From Nemertoderma westbladi (lineage: Eukaryota > Xenacoelomorpha > Nemertodermatida > Nemertodermatidae): a stretch of 64,000 nucleotides of DNA. The notes under the pieces are model-generated. The model was not told the DNA's origin and did no database searches. It was given only the letters and a program-made list of their open reading frames with translations. Positions 50,052 to 63,000 of this stretch are shown piece after piece; position 1 is the stretch's first letter; every line of letters starts with the position of its first letter. A program made the translations under genes and the position numbers. The DNA is taken from NCBI GenBank assembly GCA_032718475.1, contig JAUCBJ010001598.1:62001-126000 (forward strand), written 5' to 3'.

Positions 50052-50434
50052 AATAGGCGTACGGGATTGGGGGGGGGGGGGGGGGGGGGGGTGGCAGGGC
50101 AGGGCAGGGCAGGGAGGGCAATAATTGCCCATCCAACAAATGTCTATGGGGCGAATTTACAGGCATAAATAATGAAGGGCGACATTTTTGAGTATTACAA
50201 CTTTTTTTCAAAAATTACTGCAGAGGTTTATGTCCGCTGTTATACCAACCGGTAATGTAAAAGCGTTAGTTTTAACAATGTATTACTGTATTATATTGTT
50301 TAAAAAGTTTGTTTTAAATGTGCAAAATCTCAACATTGTTTAAAAAAATTTCACTCGTTGCGCTCGCTTGTTCCCACCCCCCCCCCCCCCCCCCCCTCCC
50401 CCCTCCCAGTGGAAATACTTCCCGTACGCTTATG
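50052..50434. mobile_element. Non-autonomous DNA transposon (MITE), 8-bp target duplication
   Basis: The ends are inverted repeats: ATAGGCGTACGGGA at the left (50053-50066) and its counterpart TCCCGTACGCTTAT at the right (50420-50433), 13 of 14 matching. The direct repeat AATAGTCC flanks it on both sides (50044-50051 and 50435-50442), as expected for a target-site duplication. A G run (50069-50091) just inside the left end mirrors a C run (50377-50396) inside the right end, so the element is partly palindromic. It is 383 bp with no open frame. An 8-bp duplication fits the hAT or P superfamilies; which one is not settled by the termini. Confidence 0.72.
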
Positions 50435-51006
50435 AATAGTCCCGTAGCCTTGTCCAGATAATTAAATTAATAATTACAGGGTTGTATTGTGACGGGACTG
50501 ACGGAGTTGACAGTATCAGCTCCCGACCGGTGTAGGTTGTACGCGTTATTGCGTCGCTGGCTAATTGCTGGATATGTTAGGCCGAAGGCCGTTGAAGAAC
50601 AGAGAGTTAAATTCTCAGTGTTGATAATCACATCAAGTCTGAATATGATAATATGCAATGCACAGTAACAGTATTAATTGTAACGACAATAACAACGACG
50701 ATCAAAAACTATGCCGGTCTCACAACCGTAAGGGAATCAACTAACCGGTAATCAGTAGTTGCAATGATTATATAATTGACACATATTAGTTTTAGCCCTA
50801 CACTACTGTGCGGCCTCTGGTATCCAATGGATGCGCTCGTATCCTCCCCAATCTGCTTCCCTGCCAACTATTGGCCTAACTATTAGTTGTCACTTCGCCA
50901 CTCCCTGTTGGTGTTTCCCCTTGGTGCTAGCTTGCCTCACTTAGCTGGTTTCCCCCTCTGAGGTGGTTTGACCTCTCACCTCTCTCTGTGGCTACGGCGT
51001 GTGTCG

Positions 51007-51026
51007 CCCCCCCCCCCCCCCCCCCC
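51007..51026. repeat. Poly-C run
   Basis: About 20 consecutive C in intronic sequence. Confidence 0.9.
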
Positions 51027-52311
51027 GTTGGTTATGAGGTGAGATTATTATTGGTAATCACACATCGCCAACTATATTGGTAAAATGCCACTAGTCCCAT
51101 TTTAGGTGGGTAATGTACGGAATTGAATCCGCTTACATGTATATGTATAGGCATGATTTACTTACTTTGTGATCGTGGATTAGGCCTACGGATATCACAG
51201 TGCATCTCGTTCTAGAGGTTAGGGACATAATATAAAAGGAGCCTGTTTGCACTATTAATTGTCCTGCGGTTGAAGGCCTAATATCGAAATTATGTAATTT
51301 AGTTTGATTGTTAATCAATTTTATATAAATGTAAACGTAATTCTGTAATGTATATATTTTGAATGTTTGGATATTGAAAGATCTATCTATACTGAAAGCA
51401 GATTTCATTATGTCGTATCATTTATGTAGAGCTCTGTAGAGTTCCGTAAGTATATATAGTGTGTGTTTAATAATCAAACTTGGGCAACTTAATGCCCCTG
51501 TTGAAGGATAACCTTCCACTACTGCACCATTTAAATATAACCCACTGACATACAGCACAATATAAACAAAAGTACACTACACATACAGTACATAATTCAA
51601 TATTACAGTAGTTAGTTAGTTAAACTGCATAAACCAAATAGAATATTAGATATCTGCTTCTTACAATGCAACGGCACGTAGTTTAAACGCGTGAAAAATA
51701 TACCTGGCAATATCCAAAATTACATTTGGCGTTTTTGTACCCATTGGCTCAGTATATTTAAAAATACTCGGGTAGACCGTATATCTTCTACCTATAAATA
51801 CCTGCATCGCAGGTAATAACCTGCATAATGGCTACAAACTAAAATAGTTAGCTATAATTGTTGGATTTAGGCTCATCAATAATAGTGTTAGTGAATGAAC
51901 AGTTAGGTACGTAACGTAGGGCTTAAAGATGAAATACTCTGTACCTTAAATGAAGCGATGAATTTTTAACTTTTATATGTAGTACCTTACCGTGTTAACA
52001 CCGTTCACATTATCTGAGGATCATAATAAATCTTAATTAATGATAATGATGAATTATAATAATATAAACTTCATGATGCTCGTGTCATTCATCTTTTGTC
52101 TTTTATGGGCCATGTGACATTCCTAGATAACATATTTTGGGAAATAAGCAAGTTTCCAAGGTTACAATGTAGTCTTGGAAGTTGTACAAGACTACAAAAT
52201 AACTAACAAACGATAGTACATGTATTTAATATTTTGAAGTAGGGAAGAATATTAATTGAATTAACTGAATCATTTCAATGTTTTTGTTCAAACATTTAAA
52301 CAATTTCACAA

Positions 52312-52333
52312 GGGGGGGGGGGGGGGGGGGGGG
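52312..52333. repeat. Poly-G run
   Basis: About 22 consecutive G in intronic sequence, some 580 bp before the next exon. Confidence 0.9.
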
Positions 52334-52915
52334 TATCAGGAAGCTTAAAAAAACAAAACAACCTGTAAATTACTTAATGAGTTATTATGTTAATTATATA
52401 CTATGATATTTACATTATTCATATTCATACATCAGAAAAACTTATTATTTTTATTCGAATTTCAACAACATAAGCTCCGGATTGGCTCCGGGTTAATTTG
52501 CCCGGAGCCGGAGCCGGAGCTGGAGCATCCCTAGTCCGCATTAACGGTAATGTTTGAAATGCGCTCCGGTGCTCATTTAGTGCTTAACGTGTTAAAGGAC
52601 TTGTTCAACATTATAACACGACAATAATTAACACGTGCTTTCAAATCATTTATCCGATTAAATTTTCTGTCCATTTTTGTTTTAGCCTGTTTAAAGTTTT
52701 CCGTATTATTATAAATCTACTTTAAACAAGTCAGAGGACTCCATTTCTGGAGTGTTTCAAAAATTTTAATTAACAAATTTTAATAAGTTATTGTGACTGC
52801 AAGGTTATTGTGCAGCACTTTGGTTGTGACTTGTGAACCATGTGGCTCGTGTTCTAGAAGGTTACCATGTAGGGCATTCCATATTACTAATTATTTGTTT
52901 ATTTAATCTCCATAG

Positions 52916-53164
52916 CAACCTACGCCGCTGCAATCCTATTCCGTATGTCGGAAGATAAGCCGAACGACTACCGTAAGCGACTGAGCGTAGAGCTATCGAG
53001 CAGTTTAACCCGGGGCGACGAGTGGGGTGGAGACGCGGGTATGGATCAAGGGGGCTTCCCGCCTGGCCCCCCCGAGGAAGGTATGTGGAGTGGGGCGACG
53101 GCTGCCTCTCCAGCCGATACTAAACACCACCACCTACACGGTACACCGCACACACCTGCTTCAG
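52916..53164 (+). CDS. CTNNB1: beta-catenin exon, end of ARM 12, C-terminal helix and start of tail
   Basis: Exon of 249 nt, acceptor AATCTCCATAG ending at 52915, donor TTCAG|gtgagc; phase 1 in and out. It encodes [20 protein letters not shown], then [20 protein letters not shown], followed by a Gly/Pro/His-rich tail that includes [14 protein letters not shown]. Human [20 protein letters not shown] and KRLSVELTSSLFR align closely; the Y654 equivalent and the KRLSVEL phosphosite region (S675) are retained. After that the sequence diverges from vertebrate tails, as expected for the acidic transactivation region. The frame runs past the donor to TAA near 53205, giving a possible short read-through C-terminus. 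The true next exon is uncertain (candidate acceptor at 54018). Confidence 0.94.
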
Positions 53165-54018
53165 GTGAGCTAATAGTTTCTTTGCACCTTTCGTTTCTTC
53201 ACTAAACTAATTGTGTACTGTTTGCATTAATTTGTTGTTTTTGTATTTCGTATAATATTGTATAATCTGTATCTCTATTGAATTATAATTGTTGTCGCTA
53301 TTGTCTGTTTTGTAATTCGATTACGCGATTCAATTGAATATTCGATTGGGAATCTCAATGTAGCTAAACAGAACCAAAAGTTATCCTTCGATTCCTATAA
53401 ATCTTCAATTACTTTAAGAAATAATTTTGAAATTTAGATCAAAAGTGCAATTTGAATTAAAAATAATAATATTAAAACACACAGCCTAGCAAAAGTTTCA
53501 CTATGGAGGTCAGTTTTGATGTTTTCGAAAGACGAAAGATGAATTGTAGTCTGTCTATCTGTAAGGAAACATTTTTTTTATGTAAAATTGATTTTTTCTG
53601 CAAACATGCTCATAATAAAATCATCATTATCACTAAATATGTTGAGAAGCAATGATTTACATATTCGGTTTTGCCTCTAAATTCTGTACAAAAAGTGACC
53701 AAAAAAGTTTTTTGAATTTTTTTACCTTTCTTTTGAGAGTAACATTTTCCACTGTGAATATAATAATATATTGAAGTTTTAACGACCCGGCCACATTGAA
53801 TCTCATATCTGGACCACAACAATGACACTTTCAATATCAATATCGGAAATTCTATATAGTCAGTAAGAGTTCTAATCAAATCACAATAAAACTGAAACTT
53901 TAGTGTCACTATAACGTGGCCAGACTTTTTAGGGTCTTAACCTTCCAATTAATATCATTATCTGATACTTTAGTGTAAATCCAAGTACTCTTTTAATCTC
54001 ATTATATTATCTTTATAG
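53165..54018 (+). other. Unique intron sequence before the 41-bp satellite
   Basis: 854 nt, AT-rich, starting with the donor GTGAGC. No repeat or coding homology seen. It ends in a good acceptor-like sequence, CATTATATTATCTTTATAG, directly at the start of the satellite. Confidence 0.65.
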
Positions 54019-57000
54019 GCCATTCTAGCATTAACTCGTCTCATTATCCGATCCAGGCCACTATCATTAACCCATTGTATCTCATTATCCGATCCAGGCC
54101 ACTACCATTAACCCATTGTATCTCATTATCGGATCCAGGCCACTACCATTAGCCCATTGTATCTCATTATCCGATCCAGGCCACTATCATTAACCCATTG
54201 TATCTCATTATCCGATCCAGGCCACTATCATTAACCCATTGTATCTCATTATCCGATCCAGGCCACTACCATTAGCCCATTGTATCTCATTATCCGATCC
54301 AGGCCACTATCATTAGCCCATTGTATCTCATTATCCGATCCAGGCCACTATCATTAACCCATTGTATCTCATTATCCGATCCAGGCCACTATCATTAACC
54401 CATTGTATCTCATTATCCGATCCAGGCCACTATCATTAACCCATTGTATCTCATTATCCGATCCAGGCCACTATCATTAACCCATTGTATCTCATTATCC
54501 GATCCAGGCCACTACCATTAGCCCATTGTATCTCATTATCCGATCCAGGCCACTATCATTAACCCATTGTATCTCATTATCCGATCCAGGCCACTACCAT
54601 TAGCCCATTGTATCTCATTATCCGATCCAGGCCACTACCATTAACCCATAGTATCTCATTATCCGATCCAGGCCACTACCATTAGCCCATTGTATCTCAT
54701 TATCCGATCCAGGCCACTATCATTAACCCATTGTATCTCATTATCCGATCCAGGCCACTACCATTAACCCATTGTATCTCATTATCCGATCCAGGCCACT
54801 ATCATTAACCCATTGTATCTCATTATCCGATCCAGGCCACTACCATTAACCCATTGTATCTCATTATCCGATCCAGGCCACTACCATTAACCCATTGTAT
54901 CTCATTATCCGATCCAGGCCACTATCATTAACCCATTGTATCTCATTATCCGATCCAGGCCACTACCATTAACCCATTGTATCTCATTATCCGATCCAGG
55001 CCACTATCATTAACCCATTGTATCTCATTATCCGATCCAGGCCACTACCATTAACCCATTGTATCTCATTATCCGATCCAGGCCACTACCATTAACCCAT
55101 TGTATCTCATTATCCGATCCAGGCCACTATCATTAACCCATTGTATCTCATTATCCGATCCAGGCCACTACCATTAACCCATTGTATCTCATTATCCGAT
55201 CCAGGCCACTATCATTAACCCATTGTATCTCATTATCCGATCCAGGCCACTACCATTAACCCATTGTATCTCATTATCCGATCCAGGCCACTATCATTAA
55301 CCCATTGTATCTCATTATCCGATCCGTGCCACTACCATTAACCCATTGTATCTCATTATCCGATCCAGGCCACTACCATTAACCCATTGTATCTCATTAT
55401 CCGATCCAGGCCACTACCATTAACCCATTGTATCTCATTATCCGATCCAGGCCACTACCATTAACCCATTGTATCTCATTATCCGATCCAGGCCACTATC
55501 ATTAACCCATTGTATCTCATTATCCGATCCGTGCCACTATCATTAACCCATTGTATCTCATTATCCGATCCAGTCCACGACCATTTACCCGTTGTATCTC
55601 ATTATCCGATCCAGGCCACTATCATTAACCCATTGTATCTCATTATCTGATCCAGGCCACTACCATTAACCCATTGTATCTCATTATCCGATCCAGGCCA
55701 CTATCATTAACCCATTGTATCTCATTATCCGATCCAGGCCACTATCATTAACCCATTGTATCTCATTATCCGATCCAGGCCACTATCATTAACCCATTGT
55801 ATCTCATTATCTGATCCAGGCCACTACCATTAACCCATTGTATCTCATTATCCGATCCAGGCCACTACCATTAACCCATTGTATCTCATTATCCGATCCA
55901 GGCCACTATCATTAACCCATTGTATCTCATTATCCGATCCAGGCCACTATCATTAACCCATTGTATCTCATTATCCGATCCAGTCCACTACCATTTACCC
56001 GTTGTATCTCATTATCCGATCCAGTCCACTACCATTTACCCATTGTATCTCATTATCCGATCCAGTCCACTACCATTTACCCATTGTATCTCATTATCCG
56101 ATCCAGGCCACTACCATTAACCCATTGTATCTCATTATCCGATCCAGGCCACTATCATTAACCCATTGTATCTCATTATCCGATCCGTGCCACTATCATT
56201 AACCCATTGTATCTCATTATCCGATCCAGTCCACTACCATTTACCCGTTGTATCTCATTATCCGATCCAGGCCACTATCATTAACCCATTGTATCTCATT
56301 ATCTGATCCAGGCCACTACCATTAACCCATTGTATCTCATTATCCGATCCAGGCCACTATCATTAACCCATTGTATCTCATTATCCGATCCAGGCCACTA
56401 TCATTAACCCATTGTATCTCATTATCCGATCCAGGCCACTATCATTAACCCATTGTATCTCATTATCTGATCCAGGCCACTACCATTAACCCATTGTATC
56501 TCATTATCCGATCCAGGCCACTACCATTAACCCATTGTATCTCATTATCCGATCCAGGCCACTATCATTAACCCATTGTATCTCATTATCCGATCCAGGC
56601 CACTATCATTAACCCATTGTATCTCATTATCCGATCCAGTCCACTACCATTTACCCGTTGTATCTCATTATCCGATCCAGTCCACTACCATTTACCCATT
56701 GTATCTCATTATCCGATCCAGTCCACTACCATTTACCCATTGTATCTCATTATCCGATCCAGTCCACTACCATTTACCCGTTGTATCTCATTATCCGATC
56801 CAGTCCACTACCATTTACCCATTGTATCTCATTATCCGATCCAGTCCACTACCATTTGCCCATTGTATCTCATTATCCGATCCAGTCCACTACCATTTAC
56901 CCATTGTATCTCATTATCCGATCCAGTCCACTACCATTTACCCATTGTATCTCATTATCCGATCCAGTCCACTACCATTTGCCCATTGTATCTCATTATC

Positions 57001-60000
57001 CGATCCAGTCAACTACCATTAACCCATTGTATCTCATTATCCGATCCAGGCCACTGCCATTAACCCATTGTATCTCATTATCCGATCCGGGCCACTATCA
57101 TTAACCCATTGTATCTCATTATCCGATCCAGGCCACTATCATTAACCCATTGTATCTCATTATCCGATCCAGTCCACTACCATTAACCCACTGTATATCA
57201 TTATCTGATCCAGGCCACTACCATTAACCCATTGTATCTCATTATCCGATCCAGGACACTACCATTTGCCCATTGTATCTCATTATCCGATCCATGTCAC
57301 TACCATTAACCCACTGTATCTCATTATCCGATCCAGGACACTACCATTTGCCCATTGTATCTCATTATCCGATCCAGGCCACTACCATTAACCCATTGTA
57401 TCTCATTATCCGATCCAGGACACTACCATTTGCCCATTGTATCTCATTATCCGATCCATGTCACTACCATTAACCCACTGTATCTCATTATCCGATCCAG
57501 GACACTACCATTAACCCATTGTATCTCATTATCCGATCCAGACCACTACTATTAACCCATTGTATCTCATTATCCGATCCAGACCACTACCATTAACCCA
57601 TTGTATCTCATTATCCGATCCAGACCACTACTATTAACCCATTGTATCTCATTATCCGATCCAGACCACTACTATTAACCCATTGTATCTCATTATCCGA
57701 TCCAGACCACTACCATTAACCCATTGTATCTCATTATCCGATCCAGACCACTACTATTAACCCATTGTATCTCATTATCCGATCCAGTCCACTACCATTT
57801 ACCCGTTGTATCTCATTATCCGATCCAGGCCACTATCATTAACCCATTGTATCTCATTATCTGATCCAGGCCACTACCATTAACCCATTGTATCTCATTA
57901 TCCGATCCAGGCCACTATCATTAACCCATTGTATCTCATTATCCGATCCAGTCCACTACCATTTGCCCATTGTATCTCATTATCCGATCCAGTCCACTAC
58001 CATTTGCCCATTGTATCTCATTATCCGATCCAGTCCACTACCATTTACCCATTGTATCTCATTATCCGATCCAGTCCACTCCCATTTACCCATTGTATCT
58101 CATTATCCGATCCAGTCCACTACCATTTACCCATTGTATCTCATTATCCGATCCAGTCCACTACCATTTGCCCATTGTATCTCATTATCCGATCCAGTCA
58201 ACTACCATTAACCCATTGTATCTCATTATCCGATCCAGGCCACTGCCATTAACCCATTGTATCTCATTATCCGATCCAGGCCACTATCATTAACCCATTG
58301 TATCTCATTATCCGATCCAGGCCACTATCATTAACCCATTGTATCTCATTATCCGATCCAGTCCACTACCATTAACCCACTGTATCTCATTATCTGATCC
58401 AGGCCACTACCATTAACCCATTGTATCTCATTATCCGATCCAGGACACTACCATTTGCCCATTGTATCTCATTATCCGATCCATGTCACTACCATTAACC
58501 CACTGTATCTCATTATCCGATCCAGGACACTACCATTAACCCATTGTATCTCATTATCCGATCCAGACCACTACTATTAACCCATTGTATCTCATTATCC
58601 GATCCAGACCACTACCATTAACCCATTGTATCTCATTATCCGATCCAGACCACTACTATTAACCCATTGTATCTCATTATCCGATCCAGTCCACTACCAT
58701 TTACCCGTTGTATCTCATTATCCGATCCAGGCCACTATCATTAACCCATTGTATCTCATTATCTGATCCAGGCCACTACCATTAACCCATTGTATCTCAT
58801 TATCCGATCCAGGCCACTATCATTAACCCATTGTATCTCATTATCCGATCCAGGCCACTATCATTAACCCATTGTATCTCATTATCAGATCCAGGCCACT
58901 ATCATTAACCCATTGTATCTCATTATCTGATCCAGGCCACTACCATTAACCCATTGTATCTCATTATCCGATCCAGGCCACTACCATTAACCCATTGTAT
59001 CTCATTATCCGATCCAGGCCACTATCATTAACCCATTGTATCTCATTATCCGATCCAGGCCACTATCATTAACCCATTGTATCTCATTATCCGATCCAGT
59101 CCACTACCATTTACCCGTTGTATCTCATTATCCGATCCAGTCCACTACCATTTACCCATTGTATCTCATTATCCGATCCAGTCCACTACCATTTACCCAT
59201 TGTATCTCATTATCCGATCCAGTCCACTACCATTTACCCGTTGTATCTCATTATCCGATCCAGTCCACTACCATTTGCCCATTGTATCTCATTATCCGAT
59301 CCAGTCCACTACCATTTACCCATTGTATCTCATTATCCGATCCAGTCCACTACCATTTACCCATTGTATCTCATTATCCGATCCAGTCCACTACCATTTG
59401 CCCATTGTATCTCATTATCCGATCCAGTCAACTACCATTAACCCATTGTATCTCATTATCCGATCCAGGCCACTGCCATTAACCCATTGTATCTCATTAT
59501 CCGATCCAGGCCACTATCATTAACCCATTGTATCTCATTATCCGATCCAGGCCACTATCATTAACCCATTGTATCTCATTATCCGATCCAGTCCACTACC
59601 ATTAACCCACTGTATCTCATTATCTGATCCAGGCCACTACCATTAACCCATTGTATCTCATTATCCGATCCAGGACACTACCATTTGCCCATTGTATCTC
59701 ATTATCCGATCCATGTCACTACCATTAACCCACTGTATCTCATTATCCGATCCAGGACACTACCATTAACCCATTGTATCTCATTATCCGATCCAGACCA
59801 CTACTATTAACCCATTGTATCTCATTATCCGATCCAGACCACTACCATTAACCCATTGTATCTCATTATCCGATCCAGACCACTACTATTAACCCATTGT
59901 ATCTCATTATCCGATCCATGTCACTATCATTAACCCACTGTATCTCATTATCCGATCCAGGCCACTACCATTAACCCACTGTATCTCATTATCCGATCCA

Positions 60001-63000
60001 GGCCACTACCATTAACCCACTGTATCTCATTATCCGATCCAGGCCACTATCATTAACCCATTGTATCTCATTATCAGATCCAGGCCACTACCATTAACAC
60101 ATTGTATCTCATTATCCGATCCAGACCACTACTATTAACCCATTGTATCTCATTATCCGATCCAGGCCACTACCATTAACCCATTGCATCTCATTATCCG
60201 ATCCAGGCCACTATCATTAACCCATTGTATCTCATTATCCGATCCAGGCCACTACCATTAACCCATTGTATCTCATTATCCGATCCAGGCCACTACTATT
60301 AACCCATTGTATCTCATTATCCGATCCAGGCCACTACCATTAACCCATTGTATCTCATTATCCGATCCAGGACACTACTATTAACCCATTGTATCTCATT
60401 ATCCGATCCAGGCCACTAGCATTAACCCATTGTATCTCATTATCCGATCCAGGCCACTATCATTAACCCATTGTATCTCATTATCCGATCCAGGCCACTA
60501 GCATTAACCCATTGTATCTCATTATCCGATCCAGGCCACTATGATGAACCCATTGTATCTCATTATCCGATCCAGGCCACTAGCATTAACCCATTGTATT
60601 TCATTATCCGATCCAGGCCACTATCATTAACCCATTGTATCTCATTATCCGATCCAGGCCACTAGCATTAACCCATTGTATCTCATTATCCGATCCAGAC
60701 CACTGCCATTAACCCATTGTATCTCATTATCCGATCCAGGCCACTATGATGAACCCATTGTATCTCATTATCCGATCCAGGCCACTACCATTAACCCATT
60801 GTATCTCATTATCCGATCCGTGCCACTATCATTAACCCATTGTATCTCATTATCCGATCCAGGCCACTACCATTAACCCATTGTATCTCATTATCCGATC
60901 CAGGCCACTACCATTAACCCATTGTATCTCATTATCCGATCCAGGCCACTATCATTAACCCATTGTATCTCATTATCCGATCCAGACCACTGCCATTAAC
61001 CCATTGTATCTCATTATCCGATCCAGGCCACTATCATGAACCCATTGTATCTCATTATCCGATCCAGACCACTACCATTAACCCATTGTATCTCATTATC
61101 CAATCCAGGCCACTATCATTAACCCAGTGTATCTCATTATCCGATCCAGGCCACTATCATGAACCCATTGTATCTCATTATCCGATCCAAGCCACTACCA
61201 TTAACCCATTGTATCTCATTATCCGATCCAAGCCACTACCATTAACCCATTGTATCTCATTATCCGATCCAGGCCACTACTATTAACCCATTGTATCTCA
61301 TTATCCGATCCAGACCACTACTATTAATTAACCCATTGTATCTCATTATCCGATCCAAGCCACTACCATTAACCCATTGTATCTCATTATCCGATCCAGG
61401 CCACTACTATTAACCCATTGTATCTCATTATCCGATCCAGACCACTACTATTAATTAACCCATTGTATCTCATTATCCGATCCAGGCCACTACCATTAAC
61501 CCATTGCATCTCATTATCCGACCCACACCACTACCATTTGCCCATTGTATCTCATTATCTGATCCAGACCACTATCATTAACCCATTGTATCTCATTATC
61601 CGATCCAGGCCACTACCATTAACCCATTGTATCTCATTATCCGATCCAGACCACTACCATTAACCCATTGTATCTCATTATCCGATCCAGGCCACTATTA
61701 TTAACCCATTGTATCTCATTATCCGATCCAGACCACTACCATTTAACCCACTGTATCTCATTATCTGATCCAGACCACTATCATTAACCAATTGTATCTC
61801 ATTATCCGATCCAGGCCACTACCATTAACCCATTGTATCTCATTATCCGATCCAGACCACTACCATTAACCCATTGTATCTCATTATCCGATCCAGGCCA
61901 CTATTATTAACCCATTGTATCTCATTATCTGATCCAGGCCACTATCATTAACCCACTGTATCTCATTATCTGATCCAGGCCACTACCATTAACCCATTGT
62001 ATCTCATTATCCGATCCAGGCCACTACCATTTACCCGTTGTATCTCATTATCTGATCCAGGCCACTACCATTAACCCATTGTATCTCATTATCTGATCCA
62101 GGCCACTACCATTAACCCATTGTATCTCATTATCCGATCCAGACCACTACCATTAACCCATTGTATCTCATTATCCGATCCAGGCCACTATTATTAACCC
62201 ATTGTATCTCATTATCTGATCCACGCCACTATCATTAACCCACTGTATCTCATTATCTGATCCAGGCCACTACCATTAACCCATTGTATCTCATTATCCG
62301 ATCCAAGCCACTACCATTAACCCATTGTATCTCATTATCTGATCCAGGCCACTATCCTTAACACACTGTATCTCATTATCTGATCCAGGCCACTACCATT
62401 AACCCATTGTATCTCATTATCCGATCCAGGCCACTACCATTTACCCGTTGTATCTCATTATCTGATCCAAGCCACTACCATTAACCCATTGTATCTCATT
62501 ATCTGATCCAGGCCACTATCATTAACCCACTGTATCTCATTATCTGATCCAGGCCACTACCATTAACCCATTGTATCTCATTATCCGATCCAGACCACTA
62601 CCATTAACCCATTGTATCTCATTATCCGATCCAGGCCACTATTATTAACCCATTGTATCTCATTATCTGATCCAGGCCACTATCATTAACCCACTGTATC
62701 TCATTATCTGATCCAGGCCACTACCATTAACCCATTGTATCTCATTATCCGATCCAGGCCACTACCATTTACCCGTTGTATCTCATTATCTGATCCAGGC
62801 CACTACCATTAACCCATTGTATCTCATTATCTGATCCAGGCCACTACCATTAACCCATTGTATCTCATTATCCGATCCAGACCACTACCATTAACCCATT
62901 GTATCTCATTATCCGATCCAGGCCACTATCATTAACCCATTGTATCTCATTATCTGATCCAGGCCACTACCATTTACCCGTTGTATCTCATTATCTGATC

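Larger units (their letters stand above)
48624..52915 (+). other. 4.3-kb intron with transposon remnants and homopolymers
   Basis: AT-rich intron between the last two ARM-coding exons seen here. No coding homology is visible on either strand. Contents: related phrases TTTCCATGGTGACGGGAA (about 49126) and TTCCATGGCAACGGGAA (about 49483); an inverted-repeat element with an 8-bp direct flank (50052-50434); C and G homopolymers at 51007-51026 and 52312-52333; and a CCGGAGC-rich motif cluster near 52475-52570. The remaining sequence shows nothing I can identify. Confidence 0.65.
39525..53164 (+). other. CTNNB1: beta-catenin/Armadillo gene, partial (internal and C-terminal exons)
   Basis: Nine coding segments on the plus strand, each bounded by AG/GT splice sites with compatible phases, encode a protein collinear with human beta-catenin from residue 246 to just past the last ARM repeat and C-terminal helix. 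Beta-catenin links cadherins to alpha-catenin at adherens junctions and is the TCF/LEF co-activator of Wnt signalling. Residues important for binding partners are retained: the equivalents of F253, H260, K292, Y306, K312, K335, K345, W383, R386, N387, D390, N426, K435, R469, H470 and R474. Exon sizes of 202 and 145 nt for the first two match my recollection of human CTNNB1 exons 6 and 7, suggesting ancestral intron positions. Start codon, degron, early ARM repeats and stop codon are not in the window. Invertebrates usually carry one such gene, so it could equally be called armadillo. Confidence 0.95.

Noticed and set aside
55920-57104. Coding gene for a repetitive secreted protein
   Set aside because: All frames are equally open over short stretches and each ends at the same repeat-borne stop.
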